Origin: an uncultured Psychrobacter sp.
GTDB taxonomy: Bacteria > Pseudomonadota > Gammaproteobacteria > Pseudomonadales > Moraxellaceae
Direction: 5' to 3'
NCBI GenBank assembly: GCA_947489525.1
Contig: CANLDW010000001.1
Location: forward strand, 62,001-126,000
Length of the DNA stretch: 64,000 nt
In this document: positions 36,397 through 46,682 of the stretch, piece by piece
How the letters are laid out: every line of letters starts with the position of its first letter
Position numbering within the stretch: the stretch's first letter is position 1
Position numbers and translations under genes: made by a program
Notes under the pieces: generated by a model
The model's database searches: none
What the model saw: only the letters and a program-made list of their open reading frames with translations
Told to the model about the DNA's origin: nothing

Positions 36397-38076
36397 TTAA
36401 AGTCCGTTTTTACCTTTGTGTTTTGACCACTCACGGCGCAGGACAGAGAAGCTCTCAAAGGTTACCAGAATAGTGGCAATCAAAATGATGATATCCATAA
36501 TAATGAGCAGCCAATTGCCATCATTAAAGAAAGTTACCAACTGGATTAGGAGGGCAAAGACAGTCATTACGAGCAGGAATGACAGCGGTGCTAAGGTGTA
36601 CCAAACAGCTCTGCCTTTACGCAGTAAAATAACCGTCACGATCATAAGCGTTAGTGCGGCCATCAACTGATTGGTCGTGCCAAATAATGGCCAGATTATC
36701 ATACCGCCTTCACCGCCGATGCCGCCGGCTCCAAAGGCGAGTAGCAGACATGTACCTACAGCAAGCAGGGTCGCCACGACACTTTTTTTGAGCGCAGGCA
36801 AGTTATAAAACTCACCGAACTCTTGAAAAATATAGCGCTGTAGACGCACGCCTGTATCCATAGTCGTACCTGCAAATAGCGCCGCCATAACGGTAAGAAT
36901 CGTTTGCGAGAGCACAAAATCAATGCCAACGCCGTTACTTAATATCGTCGCGCCGCCATCAATAAAGGCACCGATAGAACCATCACCGAACTTTTGATAG
37001 ACCGCTTGCCAATCGCCTAAGGTTGCGAATCCTGCGGTAGCCGCAAGGACAGCGCCAAGTGCCAACATGCCCTCACCCAGTGCACCAAAGTAACCAACAA
37101 AGCGTACGTCCTCCTCTTTATCAATTTGTTTGGATGTCGTTCCTGTGGCAACTAACCCATGAAAGCCTGAAATCGCCCCACAGGCGATGGTCACAAACAG
37201 TAGCGGCAAAATAGAAGGCGTTCCAATAGGCAGATCCATATTGACTGCTGGCGCGACAATGTTAGGCGTTGAGATAAATATAGCAGCGTATAACAGGATT
37301 AAACCGACGAACAGCTGCAAGCCGTTAATGTAATCGCGCGGCTGCAATAGCATCCATACAGGCAGCAGAGAAGCAATCGCCGCGTATGTAAATAAAATGA
37401 TAATCCAAACAGCATTATCAGGCAGACCAAAGAGCGTCTCTGGCAGCGCAATAGGGAACATAGGACCTAGATATATCAATCCGTAGAGCGCAGTTACACC
37501 GATGATGGAGACCCAAACTAAATTCATATTGTAGCGATAGATACACTGCCCAATGATAAAGGCGACAACCAACGCGCCCCAGACTGGTAGTACCGCTGAC
37601 GGTGTCTTGATCAGCATATTGGCAATGGCAACTCCAAAGACGGCATTAACCATAAGGAGCAATAAAAAGATGACGATCATCATCAAACTACGCACCCGCG
37701 TCCCCATCACATTGCCTGCGATTGAGCCAATAGATTGTCCACGGTTACGAACGCTTGCCCAAATGGCTGACATATCGTGGACGCCTGCCATAAATATCGT
37801 ACCAAAGACAACCCATAAAATAGCAGGTACCCAGCCCCAGATAACGGCAATAGCAGGACCGATAATAGGCGCAGCGCCTGCAACAGAGGTAAAATGATGT
37901 CCCCATAATACGTATTTGTTAGTGGGGACATAATCTATACCATCTTTCATGGTATGGGCGGGCGTGGGTCGACTGTTATCTAAAGCTAGAATTTTTGATG
38001 CAATAAATTTTGAATAAAAGACGTAACCCAATAGCATGGCAGCAACACCAAGTAGCAGTACAATAGCACTGTTCAT
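36397..38076 (-). CDS. cstA: Carbon starvation protein A (CstA family) transporter
   Basis: 559 residues with some fourteen transmembrane helices, shorter than E. coli CstA (about 700). N-terminal Y-V-P-T-N-K-Y-V-L-W-G-H-H-F-T-S-V-A-G-A and G-P-A-I-A-V-I-W-G-W are hallmark CstA segments. Family members take up pyruvate or peptides when carbon is scarce; which applies here is unknown. A strong AGGGAGAG site precedes the ATG. No CRP site was clearly recognised upstream. Confidence 0.93.
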   Translation of the reverse strand: MNSAIVLLLGVAAMLLGYVFYSKFIASKILALDNSRPTPAHTMKDGIDYVPTNKYVLWGHHFTSVAGAAPIIGPAIAVIWGWVPAILWVVFGTIFMAGVHDMSAIWASVRNRGQSIGSIAGNVMGTRVRSLMMIVIFLLLLMVNAVFGVAIANMLIKTPSAVLPVWGALVVAFIIGQCIYRYNMNLVWVSIIGVTALYGLIYLGPMFPIALPETLFGLPDNAVWIIILFTYAAIASLLPVWMLLQPRDYINGLQLFVGLILLYAAIFISTPNIVAPAVNMDLPIGTPSILPLLFVTIACGAISGFHGLVATGTTSKQIDKEEDVRFVGYFGALGEGMLALGAVLAATAGFATLGDWQAVYQKFGDGSIGAFIDGGATILSNGVGIDFVLSQTILTVMAALFAGTTMDTGVRLQRYIFQEFGEFYNLPALKKSVVATLLAVGTCLLLAFGAGGIGGEGGMIIWPLFGTTNQLMAALTLMIVTVILLRKGRAVWYTLAPLSFLLVMTVFALLIQLVTFFNDGNWLLIIMDIIILIATILVTFESFSVLRREWSKHKGKNGL

Positions 38077-38379
38077 CTCATCTCTCCCTAGATAAGTCGC
38101 TATAACTCATATTAGTATAGGTTTCTTATACCGATATGTTTTAAATACAAATAGCTATAGATAATGGCTTAAACGTTGTTATAAGAACCAAGTATTTATT
38201 GATACCAAGTATCTACTTCCCTGAAATACACTGACGTCTTGGTTCTGCTCACATATTCTAAAACGCTTTGTCATTATTTAAATACTAATGCCTATTTAAA
38301 TTGTAGCTGATTTGACATAAGATGTAACGCTATTAAAGATTTATAAACAACGACTCAATACCATGGATGCAGGTGAAAT
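38077..38379. other. Divergent intergenic region cstA / unknown gene, with inverted repeats
   Basis: No gene. Contains AGAACCAAG (38184-38192) and its exact complement CTTGGTTCT (38238-38246), with a GATAC-CAA-GTATC palindrome (38201-38213) between, and two direct ACCAAGTAT copies. These could be operators for cstA or the rightward gene. Confidence 0.5.
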
Positions 38380-39042
38380 ATGACATATTATTTTGGATTT
38401 GTTCCTTCAGATAAGCTAAAAGCTATGATAGAAGAAGCTGAGCAAATTATCGAATCTAACGCCGAGGTCGAGTACTATCCGTATCGCGATGCCCTCACAC
38501 AGCAAACCGCGCGCGATCTAATCGACACCTTACTGGTTGGTCTTATTGACGTAATTCCTAACCCAGAACGTCAAGCTTCCATGCGTAAAATCGTTGGGAC
38601 GGTTGAACGAGCGACAGAAACATTACTCAATATTCTGCTTAATAAAGAGAACAACGAAGATATTATGCCAAGTTTTAACTTCCTAAAAGATCAAGCCATG
38701 TTTGTTGATAATGACGGAGTTGAACGTGTGGGTTTTAAACTTCCTGATGAGAGTGCCCAAAAGATCGTTTCAGGGTTTGCAAGTGTAACTCCTGAGCACG
38801 TAGACAAGGTTAAATTCAGAAAGGCCTTGGAGACGGTAAACGATGAGACTCTAACGCATTTTGTCACCCGCTTTGCAGATACACTAAAGCTTGGTATGTT
38901 CAAACGTAAGTCTGTACCGGTGGCAAAAGCAGCTATCGATAAAGGTATGAATATGGCGCTTAATCGACTGCTACCTGATTTGCAGGATGACGCACTGAAT
39001 CGTTTAGCAAACTACTACCGTCCCTTTATCGTTGAAAAATAG
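38380..39042 (+). CDS. Hypothetical protein, soluble and helical
   Basis: 220 residues, no signal peptide or membrane helix, mixed charged helices throughout. Segments such as L-V-G-L-I-D-V-I-P-N-P-E-R and F-A-S-V-T-P-E-H-V-D-K are not recognised. AGGTGAA lies before the ATG. It precedes the phosphoribosyltransferase gene by 107 bp in the same direction. Codon use is like its neighbours, so it is probably a real, lineage-restricted gene. Confidence 0.75.
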   Translation: MTYYFGFVPSDKLKAMIEEAEQIIESNAEVEYYPYRDALTQQTARDLIDTLLVGLIDVIPNPERQASMRKIVGTVERATETLLNILLNKENNEDIMPSFNFLKDQAMFVDNDGVERVGFKLPDESAQKIVSGFASVTPEHVDKVKFRKALETVNDETLTHFVTRFADTLKLGMFKRKSVPVAKAAIDKGMNMALNRLLPDLQDDALNRLANYYRPFIVEK

Positions 39043-39149
39043 ATTAAAAATTATTTTGATTTTATTAATGCTCGCTTTTTGAAGTATGTATTAGAATAAT
39101 TCTCTGAGCTTTGCTAGAATAAGCAGCACTTTTATCCAAGGCGCACTTT

Positions 39150-39713
39150 ATGACTCAAATCAGTAATCAAGAAATTGAACAAACGCTGCGCAATTCAGAG
39201 TGCCTCATCAGTAGTATTGAGGTCGCCGCCGCTTATGAACGCTTAGCGGCGCAGCTTAATCTGCATTATGCTGGTCTAAATCCTATTGTAATGGTCGTCA
39301 TGAATGGTGGTTTGATCCCGGCAGGACAGCTACTCACTCATTTGACCTTTTATCATCGTATGCATTATATCCATGCGACTCGCTATCGTGATAACGAAGG
39401 TACTAGTGAGCTGGATTGGAAGTTTAAACCTGATGTCAGCCTTGAGGGCGAGCACGTACTGCTGATTGATGATATATTTGATGAAGGCATTACCCTAAAA
39501 GCGATCGTAGAAGAATTAGGCAAAGAAAACCCCGCCTCTATTGATTGTTGTGTGCTACTAAATAAAGAGCACGATCGCAAGATTAATGACTTTGAAGTGG
39601 ACTTTGTCGGTATCAATGTTGCTGATCGTTACGTCTATGGCTGTGGTATGGATTTTCACGGCTACTTGCGTCACCTGCCGGGTATTTATGCGATTAAAGA
39701 AGATAAAGTATAA
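39150..39713 (+). CDS. hpt: Hypoxanthine-guanine phosphoribosyltransferase
   Basis: 187 residues. It transfers phosphoribose from PRPP to hypoxanthine or guanine in purine salvage. The PRPP motif is V-L-L-I-D-D-I-F-D-E-G-I-T-L near residues 102-115; V-M-N-G-G-L-I-P-A-G near 50 and D-R-Y-V-Y-G-C-G-M-D near 160 match Pseudomonas-type Hpt proteins. A shared terminator lies just past the stop. Confidence 0.9.
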   Translation: MTQISNQEIEQTLRNSECLISSIEVAAAYERLAAQLNLHYAGLNPIVMVVMNGGLIPAGQLLTHLTFYHRMHYIHATRYRDNEGTSELDWKFKPDVSLEGEHVLLIDDIFDEGITLKAIVEELGKENPASIDCCVLLNKEHDRKINDFEVDFVGINVADRYVYGCGMDFHGYLRHLPGIYAIKEDKV

Positions 39714-39730
39714 CGTTTATCGTAAGCACA

Positions 39731-39759
39731 AAAAGCATCCAATAACGGATGCTTTTTTA
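39731..39759. terminator. Bidirectional terminator between hpt and recD
   Basis: AAAGCATCC pairs with GGATGCTTT around AATAAC, with T-runs on both strands (TTTTTT on plus, TTTTT on minus). Confidence 0.85.
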
Positions 39760-39836
39760 TTGCCGTATTAAATAACGATCACATAAGAGTGTAAATTCAG
39801 CCTTGCTGATAACTATACTATTCAAAACTATAATAT

Positions 39837-42032
39837 TCAAAACTGCAGTGCCAAACCAGTGTGACGTTCAGTAGGTGTTTGCACTGCTGTTTCTAGTGCG
39901 GATTGAGTACTAAATATTGTGACTTGTTTCTTTGCTCGCGTCACCGCAGTATAGATGAGCTCTTTACTCAGTAGTCTTGCATGGCTGTTATCAAAAGTAA
40001 TAACGACATGATCAAACTCAGAACCTTGTGATTTATGAATAGTCATTGCATAAGCTGTTGCAATGACCTCCTCATTGAGTAGATTAACCGCGATGCCTTG
40101 TGTCTTATTTTCAAAAAAAACTTCAAGCTCTCCATTTGCGGTTTGTAGACAAAAACCTATATCGCCATTAAATAAGCCAAGTTCATAATTATTTTGTAAA
40201 ACCATGATTGGACGACCATGAAACCAAGTGTTTTGTCCCAAAGGTAGCTTCAGCTCAGCAAGATGCCACTGCGTCAAATAGTTATTAATGAAGTGATCGC
40301 CCCACTCGCCATGATGACCTGCGGTCAACACTCTAAATTGATTAAAAATTTGAATCAACGTGCTGATGTTTTGTTCAATTGATGTATATGGTATGGATTT
40401 TGCTCTTTCATTTTCTGTTAAATTCTTAATATATGATATGTAAACTAAATATTGTTCTTGAATTTTTTTTAAAGTTTTTTTATTGCTTAGGCTATTTTTT
40501 ATTTGATTAGTATTTAGATTAGCGACAGTTACACTATGAACGGGCACAAAATTTAAAGCTGTATCCTGTTTTAACAACTGCCAAATCGCTTGCGTATCTG
40601 TGTCGGGTTTATTAATCTCATAAGCAAGCTTGCCTATCCCTGAGTCCTTGCCAAAGCGCTGACTTTGCGTAAGCTGTGCGTGTATCGCTTGCAGTGATGG
40701 AATACGGCACAGATCAGCAAGCACTGCTCCTGCCTCTACCGCTGCTAACTGATTTGCGTCTCCTAAGAGTATCAATCTTGCGCCAGGTTTTACTGCGCTG
40801 ACAAGATAATTAGCTAGCTCAACGCCTAGCATAGAAGCTTCATCGACGATGATGATTTCTTCGCCAAGTGGATTATTCGCATCATAGCGCGGTCTACCCG
40901 TGCGGCCGATACCTAGCAAGCGGTGAATAGTTTTTGCTTCTTGTAATTGCAGCTCAACCTTCGCAGCGTCCAAGGCTTTTTGTAGCGACTCTTGCATACG
41001 CTGAGCGGCCTTACCTGTTGGTGCGGCTAATGCCAAACTTGCGCTATCTGTACTAAATGTTATATCTGTAGTCCTCCCTTCCCTACTCTCAGCTGCTTGC
41101 TGTAGGGCAATCACCAATTGAGCGACGGTATAGGTTTTACCCGTTCCTGGACCACCCGTGATGATACTAAAAGCGTTATTATTGGCAATATCAACTGCTG
41201 TCTTTTGCTGCTCATTAAGGTTCTTGGGTATAGAGATCGGAAGCGGGGTTATGGTTTTATCTAAAATGACCTTGATATTATGAGCTAAATTAAATTCTGC
41301 TTGCCAAGCGCGGTGTAACCAAAATGTAAGTGAAATGGTTTTATCTTTCCTACCTACACTTTCAGCACTTTCAGCTATTTTATAAATTATAGGTTTGTTA
41401 TTTTTGCTTAGGCTATTTTTATTGATACTATTAATGCTACTCTGCGCATCAAACCGAGCAAATAAGGTATGACTATCAATGAAGGCCATAAAAGAAGTTA
41501 TCTCGTTACCTTTTAGCAAATCATATAAACCCTCAACTGTGTTGAAACGCTTGATAAGCAGCTCTCTTTCGTGACCTGTTAGTGTGAGCGGTGCCCATAA
41601 CTGCGCGCGTTTGGTGAATAAAGTGTCTAGTAGTGTAAATAGTGACAACTTAGCTGTTGCACTATCGGATGGTGCTTCTATTTGCGTCTCAACCAGAGCT
41701 AAAATTGGCGTCACCAAAATCTCTAACAGTTGCTGCTGCCAAGGGTATAAGGTCACAAGCATACCGTTTATACTACCTTGCAATGGCTGTTCATGTTGCT
41801 TAGTCTCTATGGTGAGTACGGTATGCCCCTCTTCTAGATAAGTGGCGAGCACAGAAAACATAGCAGTAAATAAACAGCTGGCGCTCAAATCATCGATATC
41901 TTTACTATCAGCATTCGCTGCCCTATAGGCAGTGTGCGTCTGTTGCCGCCTGAGCAAAATATAATCACTGATGCTGCTCGCCCAGCTTTCTTGCGCGCTT
42001 ATCACTGCGCGGCTTTTGGTTTGCTTATTCAT
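39837..42032 (-). CDS. recD: Exodeoxyribonuclease V alpha subunit RecD
   Basis: About 731 residues (E. coli RecD is 608). RecD is the 5'-3' helicase of RecBCD. Walker A I-T-G-G-P-G-T-G-K-T-Y (near 287), I-I-V-D-E-A-S-M, L-L-G-D-A-N-Q-L-A, and the late motifs T-I-H-K-S-Q-G-S-E-F and Y-T-A-V-T-R-A-K-K are present. Two AT-rich Asn/Lys-rich inserts, one near residue 500 and one near 205, each carry the 12-mer described below. Start choice: the frame opens at 42134 inside recB, but M-N-K-Q-T-K at 42032 is more likely; neither has a strong ribosome binding site. Last gene of recCBD. Confidence 0.92.
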   Translation of the reverse strand: MNKQTKSRAVISAQESWASSISDYILLRRQQTHTAYRAANADSKDIDDLSASCLFTAMFSVLATYLEEGHTVLTIETKQHEQPLQGSINGMLVTLYPWQQQLLEILVTPILALVETQIEAPSDSATAKLSLFTLLDTLFTKRAQLWAPLTLTGHERELLIKRFNTVEGLYDLLKGNEITSFMAFIDSHTLFARFDAQSSINSINKNSLSKNNKPIIYKIAESAESVGRKDKTISLTFWLHRAWQAEFNLAHNIKVILDKTITPLPISIPKNLNEQQKTAVDIANNNAFSIITGGPGTGKTYTVAQLVIALQQAAESREGRTTDITFSTDSASLALAAPTGKAAQRMQESLQKALDAAKVELQLQEAKTIHRLLGIGRTGRPRYDANNPLGEEIIIVDEASMLGVELANYLVSAVKPGARLILLGDANQLAAVEAGAVLADLCRIPSLQAIHAQLTQSQRFGKDSGIGKLAYEINKPDTDTQAIWQLLKQDTALNFVPVHSVTVANLNTNQIKNSLSNKKTLKKIQEQYLVYISYIKNLTENERAKSIPYTSIEQNISTLIQIFNQFRVLTAGHHGEWGDHFINNYLTQWHLAELKLPLGQNTWFHGRPIMVLQNNYELGLFNGDIGFCLQTANGELEVFFENKTQGIAVNLLNEEVIATAYAMTIHKSQGSEFDHVVITFDNSHARLLSKELIYTAVTRAKKQVTIFSTQSALETAVQTPTERHTGLALQF
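40485..40496 (-). repeat. recCBD 12-mer, copy 1 (in recD)
   Basis: Minus-strand AATAGCCTAAGC, read in frame as Asn-Ser-Leu-Ser. Confidence 0.9.
41406..41417 (-). repeat. recCBD 12-mer, copy 2 (in recD)
   Basis: Minus-strand AATAGCCTAAGC, again in frame as Asn-Ser-Leu-Ser, within an Asn/Lys-rich segment. Confidence 0.9.
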
Positions 42033-42108
42033 AGTTCTTGGTCTCTGCGTATCGACTGCATCGTTTGAGTTATAGTCGTTGGTTATAGTTATTACCCATG
42101 CAATAGCG

Positions 42109-45100
42109 CTACTCTGGAATACCCAACAGCGCATCTAAACCTTTGATAAAATCAATTGGAATATCCCAAGTCACCAGCCCATAGCGCTTTTTGGGATTGG
42201 ATAACGAGTCGCCAAGCTCGGACTCGCCCGCAACTCCTGTATCCTTTGTAAAGGATGTTGGAGCATAAACACCGCGTAAAAACACATACTCAACTGCACC
42301 GAGATACTTATCTTCATTACCACGGTAGTCGCTAATTCGCAGCGCTAAAAATCGATGTAGCGCAACTTGATAAATAGCGGCTTGTAGCCAATACCCTGCT
42401 TTTGACATCGCTTGCTTTAGAGTATCTTCATTATAATTGCTTAGGCTATTTCCTAAAAAATTGCTTTTATAGTCGACGACATAGTACTTACCACTTTGCT
42501 CATATACCAAGTCGATCTCACCGCGCAGGTATCGATATAAATGCGTTTTGTTTTGCGCGATCAAGGCGACGTGTTTGTCCGGCTCATTTGGGAGATAATC
42601 CTCAAAGAGTTTGGTGATGTCTTGCGCTTTAAACGATTTTGAGAGTCCCATATTAAATTCGAGCTCAGCGAAGCGCTGATTGGCATTAATATCTTGTAGT
42701 GCTCGATTTGATGCTAATAGCGGTGTCTGTAGCACCTCTTCGATCCAGTCAATCAAAGCGTCATGCTGGCTGGCATCTATTAGCACCTCATCACTGCTAG
42801 CACTATTTTTGTCTTTAGTGTTGTCTTTAGCCTGTAAAAAACGGGTTTGCTGAGCGGCGCTACTGTAGATAAGCGGGAGCTGATAACTACTGACTGCTCT
42901 ATCGATAATATGCGACCACTGCGATTTTTGTTTAAAGTCAATTTTTTCAAATACTTCATGTAAAAAAGTACCCGCGTTGGCGCCTTTGACAAAGGTAAAA
43001 CGTATATCGTCTTCAGCTTTTAGGTTTGTGTCGTCGCTAATCTCAATAGATGATTTTTTATTAACAAAAATATCTGGTTTTGCCATATCGATGTCTATCG
43101 CGTCGTCTATACGCTCATCAACGATAGCTATCGCTTGCATGGATTCGTCCAGCTGGCGCGCTAAGGCGGTAAAACTGGTCTTGGCCCAGCCGTAGAAGTA
43201 GTTGGTACTTATGACCTCCAAGAACGGAGCGTACTCGATAGGCTGGGTTGTCGGTTTGGTAGTAGCAAGCTTGGCATTATTATTTAAACCTTTTGTTTTA
43301 GCATAGTTGTCATCATAAAAGGCATTAATCTTATGCGCTCTTAGCATACCTATAGTGCTGGTGAGCCTATCCGGTAATTCAAACTTTACCTCTTTAGAGT
43401 CGAACCAATAGCATATTGGTCTTAAGTCGTAATTTGTGTTTCTAGACGAAGCTTTTAAAACTATGTAAAGCTGTTCACTAGCGCGAGTAAAGGCAACGTA
43501 GCCAAGTCGTCGTAGCTCATCAAAGCCCTCTTGAGTTTCAATATCCGTAAAATAACTCTCAGCGGTAGCGGAGCCTTGCACAGGTGAAAAACGGCGCCGG
43601 TTACCTGTCGCTTGGTTTGCCAGTGCATTGGAAGCTTGATTGGCATTATATAAGTACAGTCCATACGTCTCGCTCTTGCCCGACTTTCTACTGGCATTGC
43701 CCATACCCAGTACATAAACAATGGGAAACTCCAGCCCTTTTGACTTGTGAATAGTCATCAGCTGCACGCCTGACTCTGTAGGTAGCGGATACTGCTTAGC
43801 CCAATCACTACTCGGCGCACTGTCTATATGTTGTCTAAACCATGCTAACAGCTCGTGCTCGCCCATACCCGTACCCTGTTGTGCCAAGACATCCAGCACA
43901 TGACGCAGATCCATAATATAGCGATCGCCCACTTGCTGCGCGGCCAACGCTTGCCAAACGCCTTGGGGCTGCACGGGACTTTTATCTAATAGATAATGTA
44001 GCGCAGATAAGACACCAAAGTGTTGCCAGCGCCGCGCCCCTTCTTTTATATAGCTAATAAAATCCTGATAGCTTTTTTTGTGTTCATTTTGAGACGTGCC
44101 TTTTGTATTTTTTGCATCAGTCATTGTATCAGCCATATTCGCCATCATGGCTTTGACCTCTTTGATGCTTAGACCGTATAGATGACTGGTCAGCACCCGA
44201 TTGATCATATCGTGACGATAAGGATAGAGCATCGCGCTAAGTAGCGCTGCTATATCTTCTGCCATGATGGTCTCAAAGATACTGACATCACTGGTCGTCA
44301 GAGTCGGAACATTAAGCTTGACCAACTCGTCCTCAACTTGTTTGAGATCCTTTTTAGCGCGTGCTAGGACGCCAATGTCGCTGGGCTCAATAGGTTTGCC
44401 ATTGAGCGTCTGATTACTATTAAGTAAAGTGGCAATATGCCGCGCGGTAATCTCAAACTCATCGTATTCAAGCGTATCCTCTTTGCCATCAGGCAGATGC
44501 AATACGCTCACGGGCTGATTGGATAGCACCTCAGTCACTAGCTGATTCTGAGAATCTAGCGCATTAAACCAAGACAGCTGATTATCTGGCTTTGACGCTT
44601 TGATATGCTGGTAGTAAATGCCGCTACCTAGCTGGGCTAACTTATTCTCAGTAGTGGTTGCCGCTGGCATACCAAACCAGCAATTTAGCGCGTGAATCAC
44701 GCCAGCGTTTGAGCGGCGATTGATGTCCAGCGTCCAAAGACGGCTTTTATCAAACTGGGCTTTCATGTCGTTATAGTTTGATACATCACCACCCCGAAAG
44801 CCGTAGATGGCCTGTTTTGGGTCACCTACTAATAACAAAAACTCATTGCTAGGTTTTTTGGAAGATAAGCTATTCGTAGACGTGCTCTTTTTGTTTGATA
44901 GATTTGATGGGTTTGATAGATAAATGCTTTTTATCATAAAGGCTTGTTCGCCGTTGATATCTTGCGATTCATCGATCAAGGCTACGGGGTAGTGATGACG
45001 GATATAACGCGCCAGCTTTTGGCCTTGCGTGCCAGATAGCGCTTGGTTTAGACGTACCATTTGTAAACTAAAAGTCGTCTCCCCACGCTCCTCTAGTATG

Positions 45101-46572
45101 ATAGGAAGCCTATGACGTACAGTGAGTACGATATGACGGTTTAGGTTGGCTAAGATAGCGGTTATATGCTGCTCTAATTCTGCGACCCTATCTAATATCG
45201 TCACTAAACTAGTTATAGTCTCTAGTGCAAAAAAACGTTGATGTTGCGACTCTTTATTCTTATTGAAATTCTTAATTTTACCGTTTTCATCTGGATATCT
45301 GGCATCCTGTAGTGACGTAAGAATTTTGTTTTCGCGCTCATTTAAATAGCTAGTAAATACTAACTGATACTTTGTTATTTTTTGATGCACATCAATAATG
45401 GCATCGAACTGCTTAAATAAATTCGATGCTGCATTAAACCCTTGCGACTTTCTATAATCAGCATCTAAATACGGCTGAATATCTACTAAATCCAACTCAG
45501 CAAACGCACTGAGCAGCGCTTCATAATCTTCAAAAGAAAACTCACTTACCGTAACCTCATCAATAGGTGCAGAGATAAAATTAAGCGAACGCGTCACAAA
45601 CTTCTTATGGTCGCTTACTGCCGTAAGCTTGCCTTGCTGATCTAGTAGCGCATACAATTTTGGCTGCTCATAGTACAGCCGACTTTGAAACTGGCGCAGC
45701 TCATCATGGATAATACTGTCCGTCACTTGCTGGGTAGCACTATCCTCGATAATGCTCATGCCTTTTTGATGACCCGTCTCGCTACTGTACTCAGACAGCC
45801 ACTTTTGCGCCAAGCTATCGAGCGTACCGACGAAGAGTTTATCAAGTGTCGTTAACACTAAGGCGGTGCGCCTAATAGCTTCCGCCAGCGGATAACTATA
45901 AACGTGATCCAGTAAGTAGCCGATGAGGTGCAAGTTCACCGGATCCTGTACAAGTCCTTCTAAACGTACGTACTGAGCTTGCTCTATTAACCACTGCTCA
46001 CGTTGTTTTTTTGCTTGTTCCTTTATTTGAGCGTACTTTTGAGCCGCAGCTCTTTTATCATGATCAATATCTTGGTTAAAGGCGGTAGCGTCGGTCTCAT
46101 GAGTTGAGTGACTACCTGCTTGGTCTTGCTTTTCTTTACCCTCATCAGGTTTTACCTGTAAGACATTAGGATATAAATTGTCCTTATTATCAGAATTAGC
46201 GCTTAGGCTATTTATCCATTGCAGTATCTGATAAAACGCTACCAAGCGGTCATGGATGCGCTGACGCATCTCAGCGGCTGCCGCGCGCGTAAAGGTAGTT
46301 GCTATGATTTGCTCAGGCGCGCGCCGAGCTTCAATAAGTAGACGCAGTACAATACCTGTTAATGTCCACGTTTTGCCCGTACCTGCTGAAGCCTCAATCA
46401 AGTGCCGCCCTGTTAGCGCCACCTCTACCGCTGGTACAACGTCCGCTTTATCACTGTTGCCCGACGCATTCGTAGTCGAGGCATGGTCAGTGTCAGTTGA
46501 GCCATACACATACTCATAGTCTTGATCTAAGTGCTGAGAGGATGAATGAGGGGTATCAGTGGCATTGGTCAT
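42109..46572 (-). CDS. recB: Exodeoxyribonuclease V beta subunit RecB
   Basis: 1487 residues, about 300 longer than E. coli RecB. UvrD-like helicase: Walker A I-E-A-S-A-G-T-G-K-T at 59-68, Q/E-D-I-N-G-E-Q and G-D-P-K-Q-A-I-Y-G-F-R-G later, M-T-I-H-K-S-K-G-L-E-F-P-I near 945. The C-terminal nuclease has E-I-D-L-V-Y and V-V-D-Y-K-S-N, the metal-binding Asp/Asp/Lys set. Extra length comes from an acidic/Ser-rich N-tail and several Asn/Ser/Lys-rich inserts (for example near 130-200 and 540-565). It lies 110 bp after recC; together the subunits repair double-strand breaks and degrade foreign linear DNA. Confidence 0.95.
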   Translation of the reverse strand: MTNATDTPHSSSQHLDQDYEYVYGSTDTDHASTTNASGNSDKADVVPAVEVALTGRHLIEASAGTGKTWTLTGIVLRLLIEARRAPEQIIATTFTRAAAAEMRQRIHDRLVAFYQILQWINSLSANSDNKDNLYPNVLQVKPDEGKEKQDQAGSHSTHETDATAFNQDIDHDKRAAAQKYAQIKEQAKKQREQWLIEQAQYVRLEGLVQDPVNLHLIGYLLDHVYSYPLAEAIRRTALVLTTLDKLFVGTLDSLAQKWLSEYSSETGHQKGMSIIEDSATQQVTDSIIHDELRQFQSRLYYEQPKLYALLDQQGKLTAVSDHKKFVTRSLNFISAPIDEVTVSEFSFEDYEALLSAFAELDLVDIQPYLDADYRKSQGFNAASNLFKQFDAIIDVHQKITKYQLVFTSYLNERENKILTSLQDARYPDENGKIKNFNKNKESQHQRFFALETITSLVTILDRVAELEQHITAILANLNRHIVLTVRHRLPIILEERGETTFSLQMVRLNQALSGTQGQKLARYIRHHYPVALIDESQDINGEQAFMIKSIYLSNPSNLSNKKSTSTNSLSSKKPSNEFLLLVGDPKQAIYGFRGGDVSNYNDMKAQFDKSRLWTLDINRRSNAGVIHALNCWFGMPAATTTENKLAQLGSGIYYQHIKASKPDNQLSWFNALDSQNQLVTEVLSNQPVSVLHLPDGKEDTLEYDEFEITARHIATLLNSNQTLNGKPIEPSDIGVLARAKKDLKQVEDELVKLNVPTLTTSDVSIFETIMAEDIAALLSAMLYPYRHDMINRVLTSHLYGLSIKEVKAMMANMADTMTDAKNTKGTSQNEHKKSYQDFISYIKEGARRWQHFGVLSALHYLLDKSPVQPQGVWQALAAQQVGDRYIMDLRHVLDVLAQQGTGMGEHELLAWFRQHIDSAPSSDWAKQYPLPTESGVQLMTIHKSKGLEFPIVYVLGMGNASRKSGKSETYGLYLYNANQASNALANQATGNRRRFSPVQGSATAESYFTDIETQEGFDELRRLGYVAFTRASEQLYIVLKASSRNTNYDLRPICYWFDSKEVKFELPDRLTSTIGMLRAHKINAFYDDNYAKTKGLNNNAKLATTKPTTQPIEYAPFLEVISTNYFYGWAKTSFTALARQLDESMQAIAIVDERIDDAIDIDMAKPDIFVNKKSSIEISDDTNLKAEDDIRFTFVKGANAGTFLHEVFEKIDFKQKSQWSHIIDRAVSSYQLPLIYSSAAQQTRFLQAKDNTKDKNSASSDEVLIDASQHDALIDWIEEVLQTPLLASNRALQDINANQRFAELEFNMGLSKSFKAQDITKLFEDYLPNEPDKHVALIAQNKTHLYRYLRGEIDLVYEQSGKYYVVDYKSNFLGNSLSNYNEDTLKQAMSKAGYWLQAAIYQVALHRFLALRISDYRGNEDKYLGAVEYVFLRGVYAPTSFTKDTGVAGESELGDSLSNPKKRYGLVTWDIPIDFIKGLDALLGIPE
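42439..42450 (-). repeat. recCBD 12-mer, copy 3 (in recB C-terminal nuclease region)
   Basis: Minus-strand AATAGCCTAAGC in frame as Asn-Ser-Leu-Ser, just after the V-D-Y-K-S-N nuclease motif. Confidence 0.9.
46201..46212 (-). repeat. recCBD 12-mer, copy 4 (in recB N-terminal region)
   Basis: Minus-strand AATAGCCTAAGC in frame as Asn-Ser-Leu-Ser, at the start of an insert relative to E. coli RecB. Confidence 0.9.
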
Positions 46573-46682
46573 AGCAAGGTATACTTTTTATAAATAGGGT
46601 TGAATCAGTTACTAAATAAATGGCTAATGATAGTGTTAATAAAGATAGTGCACATAAGGATAATGCAAATACAGATATCGCG

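Noticed and set aside
46304..46519. Plus-strand open frames opposite recB, recC and other large genes
   Set aside because: They follow the codon pattern of the real gene on the other strand and have no ribosome binding site or recognisable domain.
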